Assembly (NCBI GenBank): GCA_951802425.1
Contig: OX637794.1
Span: forward strand, 4,402,001-4,466,000
DNA: 64,000 nt
Direction: 5' to 3'
Origin: Clavaria fumosa
Taxonomy: Eukaryota > Basidiomycota > Agaricomycetes > Agaricales > Clavariaceae
Below are positions 1-9,857 of the stretch, piece by piece; position 1 is the first letter of the stretch, and every line of letters starts with the position of its first letter. The notes under the pieces were generated by a model. That model did no database searches. It was not told the origin of the DNA and saw only the letters and a program-made list of their open reading frames with translations. Position numbers and translations under genes: made by a program.

Positions 1-2
1 CT

Positions 3-1742
3 CCAGAAGATAAGGCATTAAGAACTGCATTGGTTAATATGAGATATGGTGCCTGTACACCAGAGGACATTAAATTTTTGAGATCAAGGATTGCTTGAAT
101 GCAGCCTGGGCAGCCCAAAGTATCATCAAAGTACTTCAGGAATGTGGCAATAACATGTGGAATTCATACCCAAAAAGACATGATTAATCAGCTTGGATGT
201 CAAAGATTTGCAGATGAAACAGGCCAAAAGCTCACCAATTTTTACTCCATTGATAGATGGGCTCAAGATTCTGATCAAATCAACAGAAGAAAAGGAAAGG
301 CAACATCATCTTCTAGACTCAGACATACATCCAATGAGATTAACTTTGATGATCAGCTGGAAATCTAGAAAGTCTGCCCTGGAGCAACTGCGCATTTTCC
401 AGGCAAGTTATCTCTTTGCATAGGCATGCCTATCATGGTTAGAAATAATGATGCCACAGAACTTTGCATCACAAAGGGCCAGGAAGGATTTGTAGCTGGT
501 TGGCAATCAACAGTGGGTCCACATGGCAAACAAGTGCTTGACACTCTATTTATCAAGCTAGATAATCCCCTTTTGACTGTCAACATCTCTGGATTACCTG
601 AAAATGTGGTTCCAATTGTGAAAAGCAAGAAAACAATTCAATGCACTTTTCCAAGTGACTTGAGAGCATCTATTGAGAGACAACAAGTCTGGGCACTTCC
701 AAACTTTGCAATGACTGCCCATGCTTCTCAGGGAAAGACCAGACCATACAATGTTGTCCATCTGAACAGTTGCAGCAATCATATGGCATATTACACTGCA
801 TTGTCTCACAGTGCTAGTGCAGGAGGTACCATAATCATACAAGGGTTTGACCCTAGAGTGATTAGAAAAGGTTGCTCTGGCTATCTCAGACAGGAATTTA
901 GAGAACTAGAACTTCTTGGTGAGATTACCGGACTCAGGTATGAAGAAAGGCTTCCTGAACAAATTCAGGGTAGCACAAGAAGTGCAATTCTTCAGTTGTT
1001 TCAACAGTGGAAAGGTGCAGACTATGTTCCAGCCAAAATGGATGGGCTACTCAGATGGTCAGCTAAGGATCCCCTTGTATTAGACTCAGCAATAGATAGT
1101 CCATGGCAGATCATAGACAAGCACAAAGGCAGCACTGGATCACCTTTGAGGAAGGACAACACATCATATGTACCTGCAAAAGGTAGTCAGGCTTTGAAGA
1201 GACAACAAATGCATGTTTTTGATGATGTTGATGATGATTCAACTTCTAAAAAGCAAAAGATATCTGCATCATCATCTGCTATAAATAATATTGAAGGGCC
1301 AACTGGGCTGATTTGGGATGGAGATAACTATAGCTGTGCATATGACTCACTCCTTGTGATTTTATATCATATTTGGACTAAGGATCCTAAAGCCTGGTCA
1401 AGACACTTTAGAAACTTTGGAAATCACTACCTTACTGCTCTGGATAGAGGATTCAAACAGCATCTGGAGGGTTCAGTGTCTCTTGAAAAAGTCAGGGATG
1501 ATATTAGATTTGCACTTCATTCTGCAGATCCAATAGCTTATCCCACTGGCCCCAGAGGTGCAAGTGTCAGCAGATTGGCCTTTGACATGCTCAAAACTAA
1601 TGATGTTGTTGCATCTTCTCAAATTGTTTGTTCTAATTGCACTTATGGTGACAATCGGCAATTCCACGCATGGTACACAATTCCAACGGGCTCCGCACGC
1701 CTCGCTGTTGTTTGGCCGATGTTGGGGAACCTTGGGAAATGA
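3..1742 (+). pseudogene. Helitron helicase, C-terminal part, broken
   Basis: C-terminal end of the Rep/helicase protein of a fungal Helitron, a rolling-circle DNA transposon. One frame (codons starting at base 3) runs to the stop at 1740-1742. Recognisable Pif1-type segments are FPGKLSLCIGMPIMVRNND and the helicase motif TAHASQGKT near 715-741, followed by a motif VI-like YTALSHSAS. Two in-frame stops break it: TGA at 96-98 and TAG at 366-368. The TAG lies where relatives have Trp. After the helicase comes an acidic, Ser-rich linker and a block DGDNYSCAYDSLLVILYHIW (about 1319-1378) that resembles the cysteine box of a deubiquitinase-like peptidase often fused to Helitron proteins in mushrooms. 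In motif VI the Arg expected after LS is His, so helicase activity is doubtful. The 5' part lies outside the window. Helitron assignment is confident; the peptidase reading is inferred from one motif. Confidence 0.88.
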
Positions 1743-2252
1743 GTGGAGTCAGTTTAGGACTTGCAGGGTGGCCTCTAGACGAGCTAGTGAGGACCCCTCA
1801 ACAATATTAGGCTTTGGGGTCTGGATATGGTGGCTGAAACATGTTTCTGGGCAATTTCTTGGTATTTGTTTTATAACTTCTTCTTTGTAGACTTTCTTTA
1901 GTACTATCCCACTTTAGATACTTACTTACTATATAATCTTCGAAGCTGTAGTAGATACTACAGCATATGACATAAACTCGATTACCTGCTTATGCACAAG
2001 GATTGCTGTTGAGAGCCACCTTAAGTACTTGACTGGGCGTCACATAGCAGCCACTCTCTTGTGTGGTCTCCAGGTCAAGTCGTCTCCTTGTATCATCCCA
2101 CCATCTCCCATCCTCTCCTGCTGCACCCTCACCCCTTCCCATTGGCATGGCCTGTGTGCAGAATTCCTGCCCACCATCGGAATTGCTGCTACGCCCCTCC
2201 CCACTGTTGTTTACACTTGTATTTGGGTGGAATTGACCTACTCTTGACAGGT
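1743..2252. other. Spacer between Helitron relic and gypsy-1 gag
   Basis: No gene that I can name. A second frame is open from about 1558 to 1890 and overlaps the end of the Helitron frame, but I recognise no domain in it. The Helitron 3' hairpin and CTRR end were not found with confidence. The 5' LTR of gypsy-1 should lie here if it exists. I find no match to the 3' LTR start at 9511, so it is probably lost. Confidence 0.4.
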
Positions 2253-3541
2253 ATGCTGAAGGGTGTGCCACCTGCACTTTCACCAACAAGTGTACACAGA
2301 CGCAACCCTCTGAATGTTTCATTGCCATCACTGGTCACTGAGCCGAATACCTCATTGATACTGCCACCCGATCCATTGTGGACTGGAAGCCATGTTCCTC
2401 TGTCCCCTATCCCACCATTCCTAGCCGATGCTCCCAGATCCCCCCTAACATTCCCACAACCACAGTCACCCCAACCAACATCCCCAACCTTCTTGCAGCA
2501 AGAATACTCGCTGCCCAACACTGCACTACTATTGACCTATCACAGCCCGAACCTGTCAACCCATTCATCAACCCCAAAGATGTCGAATCCCCAAGCCCAA
2601 GCTCCATCTCATCAATCCAACTATATGACCTCAACACCAACACTGAGTAGTGGCCTTACAGTCAAGGATTTCTTGGGAGACAAAATGATGTACCGAACCT
2701 TCAAATGCCAGTTCACCCTTCTCTTTGCATGTGAGCCAGAGAGATATGAGACACATGCCAAAAAAATATACTTTGTGCTCAATAAGATGAGCCTTGGATA
2801 TGCAGAAGAATGGCCAATGCCTGTGTCGATTGAATCCTGGAGAACAACAACCCAGGAGATTGGAGTGATTTTGTCTATGATTTAGATGAAGAATCTCTTG
2901 ACACTGCTGACAAAACCCGGGCCCTTGCCAACCTCCAGAACTCCGCCAAAGTGGAAAGACAGCCTGAGAATTCTTTACTGAGTTCGACCACCTCTGCCAC
3001 AAAGTGCACCTCAGTATCCAGCACCATGAGGCGGTGCTAATTGAATACCTCAAAAACAGCCTCAAGCAGCTGCTGGTTGAGAAAATATACAACAGCAACA
3101 CCCTCCCAGACTCCTACCTTGGATGGAAAAGTAAAGCCATCCGTATGGACAACTTCTGGCAGGAGTTCAAGTCCCTCCGCAAAGCTCGTGCACCTGCACC
3201 CCCTCCTCATACTGCCCTGGTCCCGCCCCGAGCACCAGTCGGACCGACACCCGCCCCGAACCCTGATGCAATGATCATAGACCAAACACGACCTAAACCC
3301 ACAGAGATACAGTGCTACAACTGCTGAGGGCTTGGTCACATCTCCAAGAACTGCCCACTCCTGCCCACTTGATGCACCCAGCAGGTCCGAGGAGTCATCT
3401 CTCTCCCTGCTCTGATTGCCCCCACTCTCAGACACAATGAGAAAGACCACAGCAACGAACTAGAATCGGCCCGGGCTGAGATTGCCAGGTTGAGGGACTT
3501 ATTCAAGGTTAGAGACAAACAAATTGCAGATTTTGGCAACA
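2253..3541 (+). pseudogene. gypsy-1 gag, frameshifted and with stops
   Basis: Capsid and nucleocapsid relic of a chromodomain Ty3/gypsy element. An ATG at 2253 opens a Pro/Ser/Thr-rich N-terminus. It is followed by a capsid-like segment (KDFLGDKMMYRTFKCQFTLL, about 2664-2723) and, in another frame, a DWSDFVYDLDEESLDTADKT stretch. A retroviral zinc knuckle starts at about 3313: CYNC, then TGA at 3325-3327, then GLGHISKNC. This is a C-x2-C-x4-H-x4-C finger interrupted by the stop, where relatives have Arg. At least one frameshift near 2850 is needed. Weakly conserved coding continues to a stop at about 3550. No intact protease (D-S/T-G) is visible between gag and the reverse transcriptase. Confidence 0.75.
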
Positions 3542-3548
3542 GCGAAGA

Positions 3549-4949
3549 TTGAGTTCAGCATCTTTGCTGAGGAAAAGTTATGTACCTTCCCATAACCATG
3601 TGCACAATAAACAGGTCCTGGTGACCCCTTCTCCACCCCCTAGACTGAACCAGGGAAAAGAGAAGATCAAAGCCAACCCAGAGAAACCCTGTTTGGAGAT
3701 ACCCGTAGTAATGGAAAACCCAAGCAATGGAAGAAGACACTGGATACTGGAAGGCTGGATCAGTGAGAATCTAGCTAGTGGAAGGATATGGCCCTCGAAC
3801 TCCCCCTGGGCGGCCCCATTGTTTTTTAAACAAGAAGGAAAGAAACTCTGGCCAATAATTGACTACTGGAACCTTAATGCCGTTACCAGAAAAGATGTGC
3901 ACCCCCTACCATTAATATGAGACATACTGGATGCCCTTAGTGGAAAAAAGGTGTTCTCCAAAGTGGACATAGTACAAGGATTCAACAACATCTGTATCTG
4001 CGAAGGCGACGAGTGGAAGACAGCCTTCATCTGTCCAAAGGGGCAGTTTGAGTACACAAAAATGGGCTTCGGTCTAACCAATGCCCCAGCCTTGTTCCAA
4101 AGATTCATGAATGCAATCCTAGCCAAGGAACTCAACACTGGACACGTACACGTCTACATTGATGATATACTCATCCACGCTCTGGATCTGGAAACCCACC
4201 ATAAGATCACATGCACTGTATTGAGGAAGCTAGCGGAAAATTCCCTTTGCCTGCAACTGGAGAAATGCCAGTTCCAGAAGACTGAAGTAGAATTCCTTGG
4301 ACACTACATCCGGCACAACCATATCGAGAAGTCAGAGAGACTGTGTGCCGGGATCAGGGAATGGCCAAGACCAAAGTGCAAGAGAGACGTCCAAAGGTTT
4401 CTCGGCTTCCTCAATTACTTCCATTGCCACATCCCGGACTTCGCCACAACCGCCATGCCTCTGCACCGCCTCACTGGAAACAAGGATTGGGAGTGGGGTA
4501 TGCCAGAACAGGAGGCCTTCGACCGACTAATCCAACAGCTGCTACTGGGACGAAAGACCATAGTCCCTCATGACTCCAGTGAGTGGAAGATCAAGACTGA
4601 TGCCTCAAACATTGCGATTGGTGGGATACTATACCAGCAGCAGGAAGACACCACCTGGGCGATGGTAGACTGTTTCTCCAAAGGATTGAACAAAGCGGAG
4701 AGGAACTATGATGCCTATGATAAGGAGCTCCTGGCCATGGTCTGCACTCTCGAAACCTGGCCTCAATACTTGATAGGAACCCAAACGCCCTTCCAAGTAT
4801 GGACTGACTATGCCAACTTGGGATATTTCAGGAAACCCAACCCCCTGAATGGACAGCAGAACCGTTGGAGGGCCCTGCTTTCGCTCTACAACTTCGAAAT
4901 CAAGCACAAGCCCGGTAAAACCAACACCGCTGCCGATGTGCTCTCCTGA
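3549..4949 (+). pseudogene. gypsy-1 reverse transcriptase and RNase H, with a stop
   Basis: Central pol region. The reverse transcriptase has ASGRIWPSNSPWAAPLFFKQ, then IIDYWNLNAV, then a TGA at 3918-3920 in the LPLI-x-DIL block. After it come FSKVD, GFGLTNAPALFQRFMN and the catalytic box YIDDIL (about 4156-4173). RNase H follows with KTDASNIAIGGILY and AERNYDAYDKELLAMV. The frame then closes at the TGA at 4947-4949 after KPGKTNTAADVLS, where relatives continue with SRRPD (again an Arg or Ser-Arg position). The protease domain normally upstream is missing. This is a dead copy in the same orientation as its gag. Confidence 0.88.
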
Positions 4950-5282
4950 CATCCCAATCATGAAGGGGGAGAGAACGAGACCATCACCCCCCTCCTACCA
5001 GACGTCCTCTTCAAAACAACCACACAATCCACCCTCCTGGAACAAGTTTGGAAGGCCCAGGACGACACCCCACACAGACCCATGATCATCAAAGAAAAGG
5101 ACAAACACAAGTACTACTGACACAAGATCTGGGTACCCCCTACATTGGTTGAAGAAGTACTGTTTCTGCATCATGACGCCTCCTCCGCTGGACACCCTGG
5201 TATGAGAAAAACTGCAGAGAACATCTGAAAAAATTTCAACTGGCCAGGACTCAATAGCAACATCTGTGCCTGTTGCCAGGAC
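4950..5282 (+). pseudogene. gypsy-1 integrase zinc-binding domain
   Basis: Continuation of gypsy-1 pol in frame after the stop at 4947. It encodes the integrase HHCC zinc domain: LHHDASSAGHPGMRKTAENI, then FNWPGLNSNICACCQD, giving His, His, Cys, Cys in order. In-frame TGA codons lie at 5118-5120 and 5226-5228. Similarity ends abruptly after the Cys-Cys pair (about 5282). The next expected residues (QQNKMDCMGEKPALHPFPA) appear 3.1 kb downstream at about 8399, so the domain was cut by an insertion. Confidence 0.75.
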
Positions 5283-5577
5283 CCACCCATTTTTCCTTAC
5301 CTGAATCGACCCTACCAGCACCTATGGACCTCCTGACACTCCCCTGTAACCTCACGGACTGCCCCATATGCCTCTGACAATCACCATCCTCTTCTGGAAG
5401 CCTCTCCAACCTTCCCCAACTGCCCATGACATCCCACCATACTCGCGACCATGATACCATACTCACGCAACTCCTTGCAAACCAACCCTATGCATACTCT
5501 CTGCCCAAACCCCTTATATCGACGTGCAACACACAGTTGCACAATCTCTTTACTCAGCATGTGACCCAACATGCACC

Positions 5578-5690
5578 ACTACTAGCACTACCAGTGTCAC
5601 TGGCACTACCAGCATCACCGGCACTACCAACACTATCAGTGCTACCAGTACCACTGGCACTACAACACCACCAGCACTACCAGCGTTACT
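5578..5690. repeat. ACTACCAG-type minisatellite
   Basis: Imperfect tandem repetition of a CACTACCAGYRYCACYGG-like unit of about 12-18 bases (cactaccagtgtcactgg, cactaccagcatcaccgg, cactaccaacactatcag and so on). It opens a frame of about 110 codons rich in Ala, Leu and Pro that is an artefact of the repeat. Confidence 0.75.
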
Positions 5691-6150
5691 CACATGACCC
5701 CCCACCCAAGGTCACCTGCATCACTAGCATTACTCATGTGACCCACCTCACAACACTGCAACCTTAACACTCAAATGCACCACCAGCAGTCAGCTGCATA
5801 TACATTTCAAATTATGCTCCCCTTCTTGTCCCCAGTAACCTATAACTACATTAGATATGATCCAAAGATCCCCCCATAGCTATAGTTACTTATATGATTA
5901 TTTAACTAGGTCACAACCCATGACAGGTCATCTTCGCAACCTTACTTATGCATTCCTAACCCCTTGTGACCTTAGTAGAACATGTGCCTAGTCACTTTAC
6001 AACTAAACATACTCTGTACTACTATAGTCCCATTGCCTGGCAACCTCTGTACTTCTCCCAATTAGTTATACTCTCTGTACACACATATATAAGTCACCCA
6101 TGTACATACAGTATGGTAGACTTGATATTGGTTTAAGCTTGAGGCTATTA

Positions 6151-6210
6151 AGAGAAAAGCAGAATGGTCTTGGTGACCTTGACAACACCAAGACCATTCT
6201 GCTTTTCTCT
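6151..6210. repeat. Perfect 25-base hairpin
   Basis: Arms 6151-6175 and 6186-6210 are exact reverse complements, with a 10-base loop (ACCTTGACAA). The left arm begins AGAGAAAAGCAGAATGG. It lies about 60 bases after a TATA-like ATATATAAG (about 6085) in otherwise noncoding DNA. No U-tract or flanking short repeat shows whether it is a transcribed structure or the residue of an inverted insertion. Confidence 0.85.
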
Positions 6211-6309
6211 AAATTTGTCCTCTGCACTTGTACAACTTGCACACCTAAGTATTTCCTTCTTTTGTCTTAGTACTGATTCCTTGAACCCCACAGGTTCTCC
6301 TGTCAGTTG

Positions 6310-6505
6310 GCAAAGTCATTGCCTTCACTGACACATTTCCCGACACTGTCGCAACCATCCATGACCTTCTTGACAACATCTCTTTCCCCCATCTTGTCTA
6401 TTTCCTTCTTTATGCTTTGTTGGTTGACTTCATGACCTTCTCAGTGATATCAGTTTCTCCCAACTCATCTATTTTCCTTTCTATGCTTCGTAAGTTGACT
6501 TTGCG
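6310..6505. repeat. Degenerate 65-70-base minisatellite, left part
   Basis: Loose tandem units containing CGACCTTCTYAGTGACATC, CTCCCAACTTGTCTATTTCC and TTCTMYRCTTYGTNGGTTGAC. The same units resume after the palindrome (8088-8250), so the palindrome and its direct copy interrupt one repeat array. Confidence 0.6.
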
Positions 6506-7001
6506 CACCACATCCTGTAGCTTTGATATATCATATGCACCAAATTGATGCATTTGAGTGATGAACAATTAGCATCAATTGGTGCATGCACCTGATGTAT
6601 CACTTTGGAGCATCTGATGCATTACCTCCTCATTGGGTGTGGATGGTACATCTGATATATCATGATGCCAGATGATGCATCTGCCATAGCCATAGACAGT
6701 GAATGTATCATACATACATAATGTTGATGTATCAGCATGTCAGCATCTGATATATTGTTGAAGCTGTTCTGGAAATTTGGCCATCTGATATAACATGGAC
6801 ATTCAATACATCACTACCAATGCTTATCCAAAAATGAATAAAAAAGCGAATTTATTATCATCAAACTTAAACTTATTACTGTATTACAGTAATGACTAAT
6901 ATTAAATCTATTTCTATTTAAATTCTATTTATTCACGCTCTATCACAAGTCCCAAAGTTGGGAGAAAGTGGGGGGGGAAGCAGGGCAAGTTGCTGTATTT
7001 A
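6506..7001. repeat. Direct copy of the palindrome arm
   Basis: This 496-base segment starts CACCACATCCTGTAGCTTTG and is repeated almost exactly from 7002 in the same orientation. It ends at GCAAGTTGCTGTATTTA, just before the point where the second copy continues into the palindrome centre. It therefore lacks the inner 40 or so bases of the arm. Confidence 0.85.
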
Positions 7002-8083
7002 CACCACATCCTGTAGCTTTGATATATCATATGCACCAAATTGATGCATTTGAGTGATGAACAATTAGCATCAATTGGTGCATGCACCTGATGTATCACT
7101 TTGGAGCATCTGATGCATTACCTCCTCATTGGGTGTGGATGGTACATCTGATATATCATGATGCCAGATGATGCATCTGCCATAGCCATAGACAGTGAAT
7201 GTATCATACATACATAATGTTGATGTATCAGCATGTCAGCATCTGATATATTGTTGAAGCTGTTCTGGAAATTTGGCCATCTGATATAACATGGACATTC
7301 AATACATCACTACCAATGCTTATCCAAAAATGAATAAAAAAGCGAATTTATTATCATCAAACTTAAACTTATTACTGTATTACAGTAATGACTAATATTA
7401 AATCTATTTCTATTTAAATTCTATTTATTCACGCTCTATCACAAGTCCCAAAGTTGGGAGAAAGTGGGGGGGGAAGCAGGGCAAGTTGCTGTATTTATAT
7501 GCCGCACTTTGTGGCTGTGCAAAGTCGTGACATGGTAACACCTAATCAACGTTACCATGTCACGCGTTTGCACAGCCACAAAGCGTGGCATATAAATACA
7601 GCAACTTGCCCTGCTTCCCCCCCCACTTTCTCCCAACTTTGGGACTTGTGATAGAGCGTGAATAAATAGAATTTAAATAGAAATAGATTTAATATTAGTC
7701 ATTACTGTAATACAGTAATAAGTTTAAGTTTGATGATAATAAATTCGCTTTTTTATTCATTTTTGGATAAGCATTGGTAGTGATGTATTGAATGTCCATG
7801 TTATATCAGATGTGCCAAATTTCCAGAACAGCTTCAACAATACATCAGATGCTGACATGCTGATACATCAACATTATGTATGCATGATACATTCACTGTC
7901 TATGGCTATGGCAGATGCATCATCTGGCATCATGATATATCAGATGTACCATCCACACTCAATGAGGAGGTAATGCATCAGATGCTCCAAAGTGATACAT
8001 CAGGTGCATGCACCAATTGATGCTAATTGTTCATCACTCAAATGCATCAATTTGGTGCATATGATACATCAAAACTACAGGAT
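7002..8083. repeat. 1.08 kb foldback palindrome, MITE-like
   Basis: Left arm 7002-7539, spacer 7540-7550 (ACCTAATCAAC) and right arm 7551-8083 form a near-perfect inverted repeat. The arm ends read CATCCTGTAGCTTTGATATA on the left and, inverted, ATCCTGTAGTTTTGATGTAT on the right. It has no coding capacity beyond mirror-image short frames. It is rich in near-palindromic TGATRYATCA octamer-like motifs and contains a TTACTGTATTACAGTAA palindrome. Differences between the arms near the centre involve CpG positions. It is best read as a foldback or MITE-like nonautonomous transposon inserted into the minisatellite. Confidence 0.85.
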
Positions 8084-8087
8084 CGCC

Positions 8088-8250
8088 TGCTTTGCGACCT
8101 TGTCATTGTTGTCAATGACATCTCCTTTCTTTCAAACTTGTCTTTTTCCCTCTCTACACTTTGTCTACCGACCTCGCAACCTTTCCAGTGACATCTCCCC
8201 TCTCCCAACTTGTCTTTCTCCATTCTTACACTTCATCAGACATCTTCACG
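8088..8250. repeat. Degenerate 65-70-base minisatellite, right part
   Basis: Resumption of the units seen at 6310-6505 (GCGACCTTGTCATTG, CAATGACATCTCC, CAAACTTGTCTTTTTCCC, CTCTACACTTTGTC and repeats of this order). Confidence 0.6.
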
Positions 8251-8398
8251 ACCTTCTGGGACTGAGTATTCTCAATTATATTTGACAGTTGATTGGTCTT
8301 AGCAAGTTCACAGGATCAGTCACCAACAAATTGAGCTACAGTGCTACTTACAAGATGGGACAGGCCCTAACACCTGTATACAATGGTGTTGGCACTGC

Positions 8399-9499
8399 TA
8401 GCAGAACAAGATGGACTGTATGGGAGAAAAACCAGCTCTACACCCCTTTCCTGCCCCTCTGCAACCCTGGGATGAGATTAGTTGGGATATAGTCGGCCCA
8501 CTCAACCCTTCGGAAGGGTATGATGGTGTGTTGGTGATTCAAGACCATGCCACATGCTCAAGTCTACTGGAACCTATAAGTATGGACCTTACAAGTGAAG
8601 GTGCAGCGCAGATATTTCTACGGAGGGTCTATGCGAACCATGGTCTACCATCCAGAGTTACAAGTGACTGAGGGTCAAACTTTGTAGGTAAGTTTCTCCG
8701 GAATGTGTATGGACAGCTGGGTGTGAGAACTAACCCCAGCACCGCCTATCACCCCCAAACCGACAGCCTCACTGAACAAGAGGTCTTCACGCTCCTCAAG
8801 CATGTTTGCAGCGAAATGCCCGAACAATGGGTGCTCTGGCTATCCATCACTGAGTTTGCCCTCAACAACCAGGCCTATGGGTCATCAAATGTTACACCTT
8901 TCCTCCTCGACTATGCCTGTTACCCTGTAGCACTCCCCGATCTGAGACTCCCCCACTCCAACAACCCCACTGCTACTGACTTCCTACAAAAGGCTTACAA
9001 GATGCGAGAGAAGATGAAGAAGCTGATAGGAGTGGCCAACCAAACCATGGGGGATAGAGGCGGCTATGTAAGCGACTGGAAGGAAGGAACGCTGGTATGG
9101 TTGGATATGCAGAACCTGGTGCTAGAAGACCTTTGAAAGAAACTCATGCTCAAGCAAGTCAGGCTGTTTAAAATTATAGGGAAGCGTGGAGCGGCGGCAT
9201 ACGAGCTCGAACTACTGCAACACTGGCGCATCCACCCCGTCTTCCATGAATCACTGCTCACGCCGGCTACTTTCAGCCCTGATCACCCTGAATGACCTGA
9301 AAGCTTGGAAGTAGATGGAGAGCTGCAGTATGAGGTGGACTTTGTCCATGTGAAAAGAAAACATGGGAGGCAAGTACAGTACCTGGTATGTTGGAAGGGT
9401 TATCCTTCGGAGGATGACACCTGGAAGCCAGCCAAGAATCTCACAAAGGCACCCAAGGCGATCAAGGATTTTGAGATTGCTTTGGAGAAGCAATCTTGA
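8399..9499 (+). pseudogene. gypsy-1 integrase core and chromodomain
   Basis: Second half of the gypsy-1 integrase. QNKMDCMGEKPALHPFPAPL leads into the catalytic core: SWDIVGPL with the first Asp, then RVTSD-stop-GSNFVGKF with the second Asp, and NPSTAYHPQTDSLTEQ with the catalytic Glu. The TGA at 8669-8671 stands where the family has Arg (SDRGSNF). A further stop lies at 9134-9136. The C-terminus (9305-9499) is a chromodomain, LQYEVDFVHVKRKHG then YLVCWKGYPSEDDTWKPAKN, with the aromatic residues that usually bind methylated histone tails. A polypurine tract, GAGAGGGAGGTTA, precedes the LTR at 9511. Confidence 0.88.
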
Positions 9500-9510
9500 G
9501 AGGGAGGTTA

Positions 9511-9857
9511 TGTTACAGTACATGGTCAGATGACTGAGATAAGCCCTCATGTGACTCATCCAGGGAAACCGACACATGGTAACTGCCCTCGCAACCTTGT
9601 CTGTCTTCCCGATCTGTTCCCGGCTGCCCTGCTTCCTTCACGACCTTGTCTTCCATTGCCAGTACTGTCTCCTTAGCAAGACATTCCTACTGCAACCTTG
9701 TAGCCCTTGGATACTTGATACCAACTTGATACTTTGTAAGTCGAATACCATAGTAACGGTCTTTACTTAAATACAGGGCTACTGGAGAAGCCTGTCCTCC
9801 AGACTTGTTATTCAAATACCACTCATAGTCTTCCCCTGCCCAGCTAGCCTGCCCAGG
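9511..9857 (+). mobile_element. gypsy-1 3' LTR, first part, split by gypsy-2
   Basis: Starts TGTTACAGTACATGG directly after the polypurine tract. It is interrupted at 9858 by gypsy-2. The sequence after gypsy-2 and its target duplication (19033-19057) ends ACATGTGAGATGTAACA, whose TGTAACA is the inverted counterpart of the TGTTACA start. This gives an LTR of about 370 bases. No second LTR copy exists in the window to confirm it. Confidence 0.55.

Larger units (their letters stand above)
5283..8398. mobile_element. 3.1 kb repeat-rich insertion inside gypsy-1 integrase
   Basis: Everything between the two halves of the gypsy-1 integrase. It holds a short-period minisatellite (5578-5690), a noncoding stretch with a TATA-like ACACATATATAAGTCACC near 6081-6098, a 25-base perfect hairpin (6151-6210), a degenerate minisatellite and a large palindrome with an extra direct copy (6506-8083). 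I found no transposase or reverse transcriptase in it. It may be several insertions rather than one. I could not define a target duplication at its edges. 8251-8398 shows nothing recognisable. Confidence 0.55.

Noticed and set aside
1990..2650. Minus-strand and alternative frames over the gypsy-1 gag start
   Set aside because: They overlap the Pro/Ser-rich gag start and show no domain. The plus-strand frame continues into recognisable capsid.
5578..5690. CRISPR-like array
   Set aside because: Units are contiguous and degenerate, without spacers, in a eukaryotic retrotransposon context.
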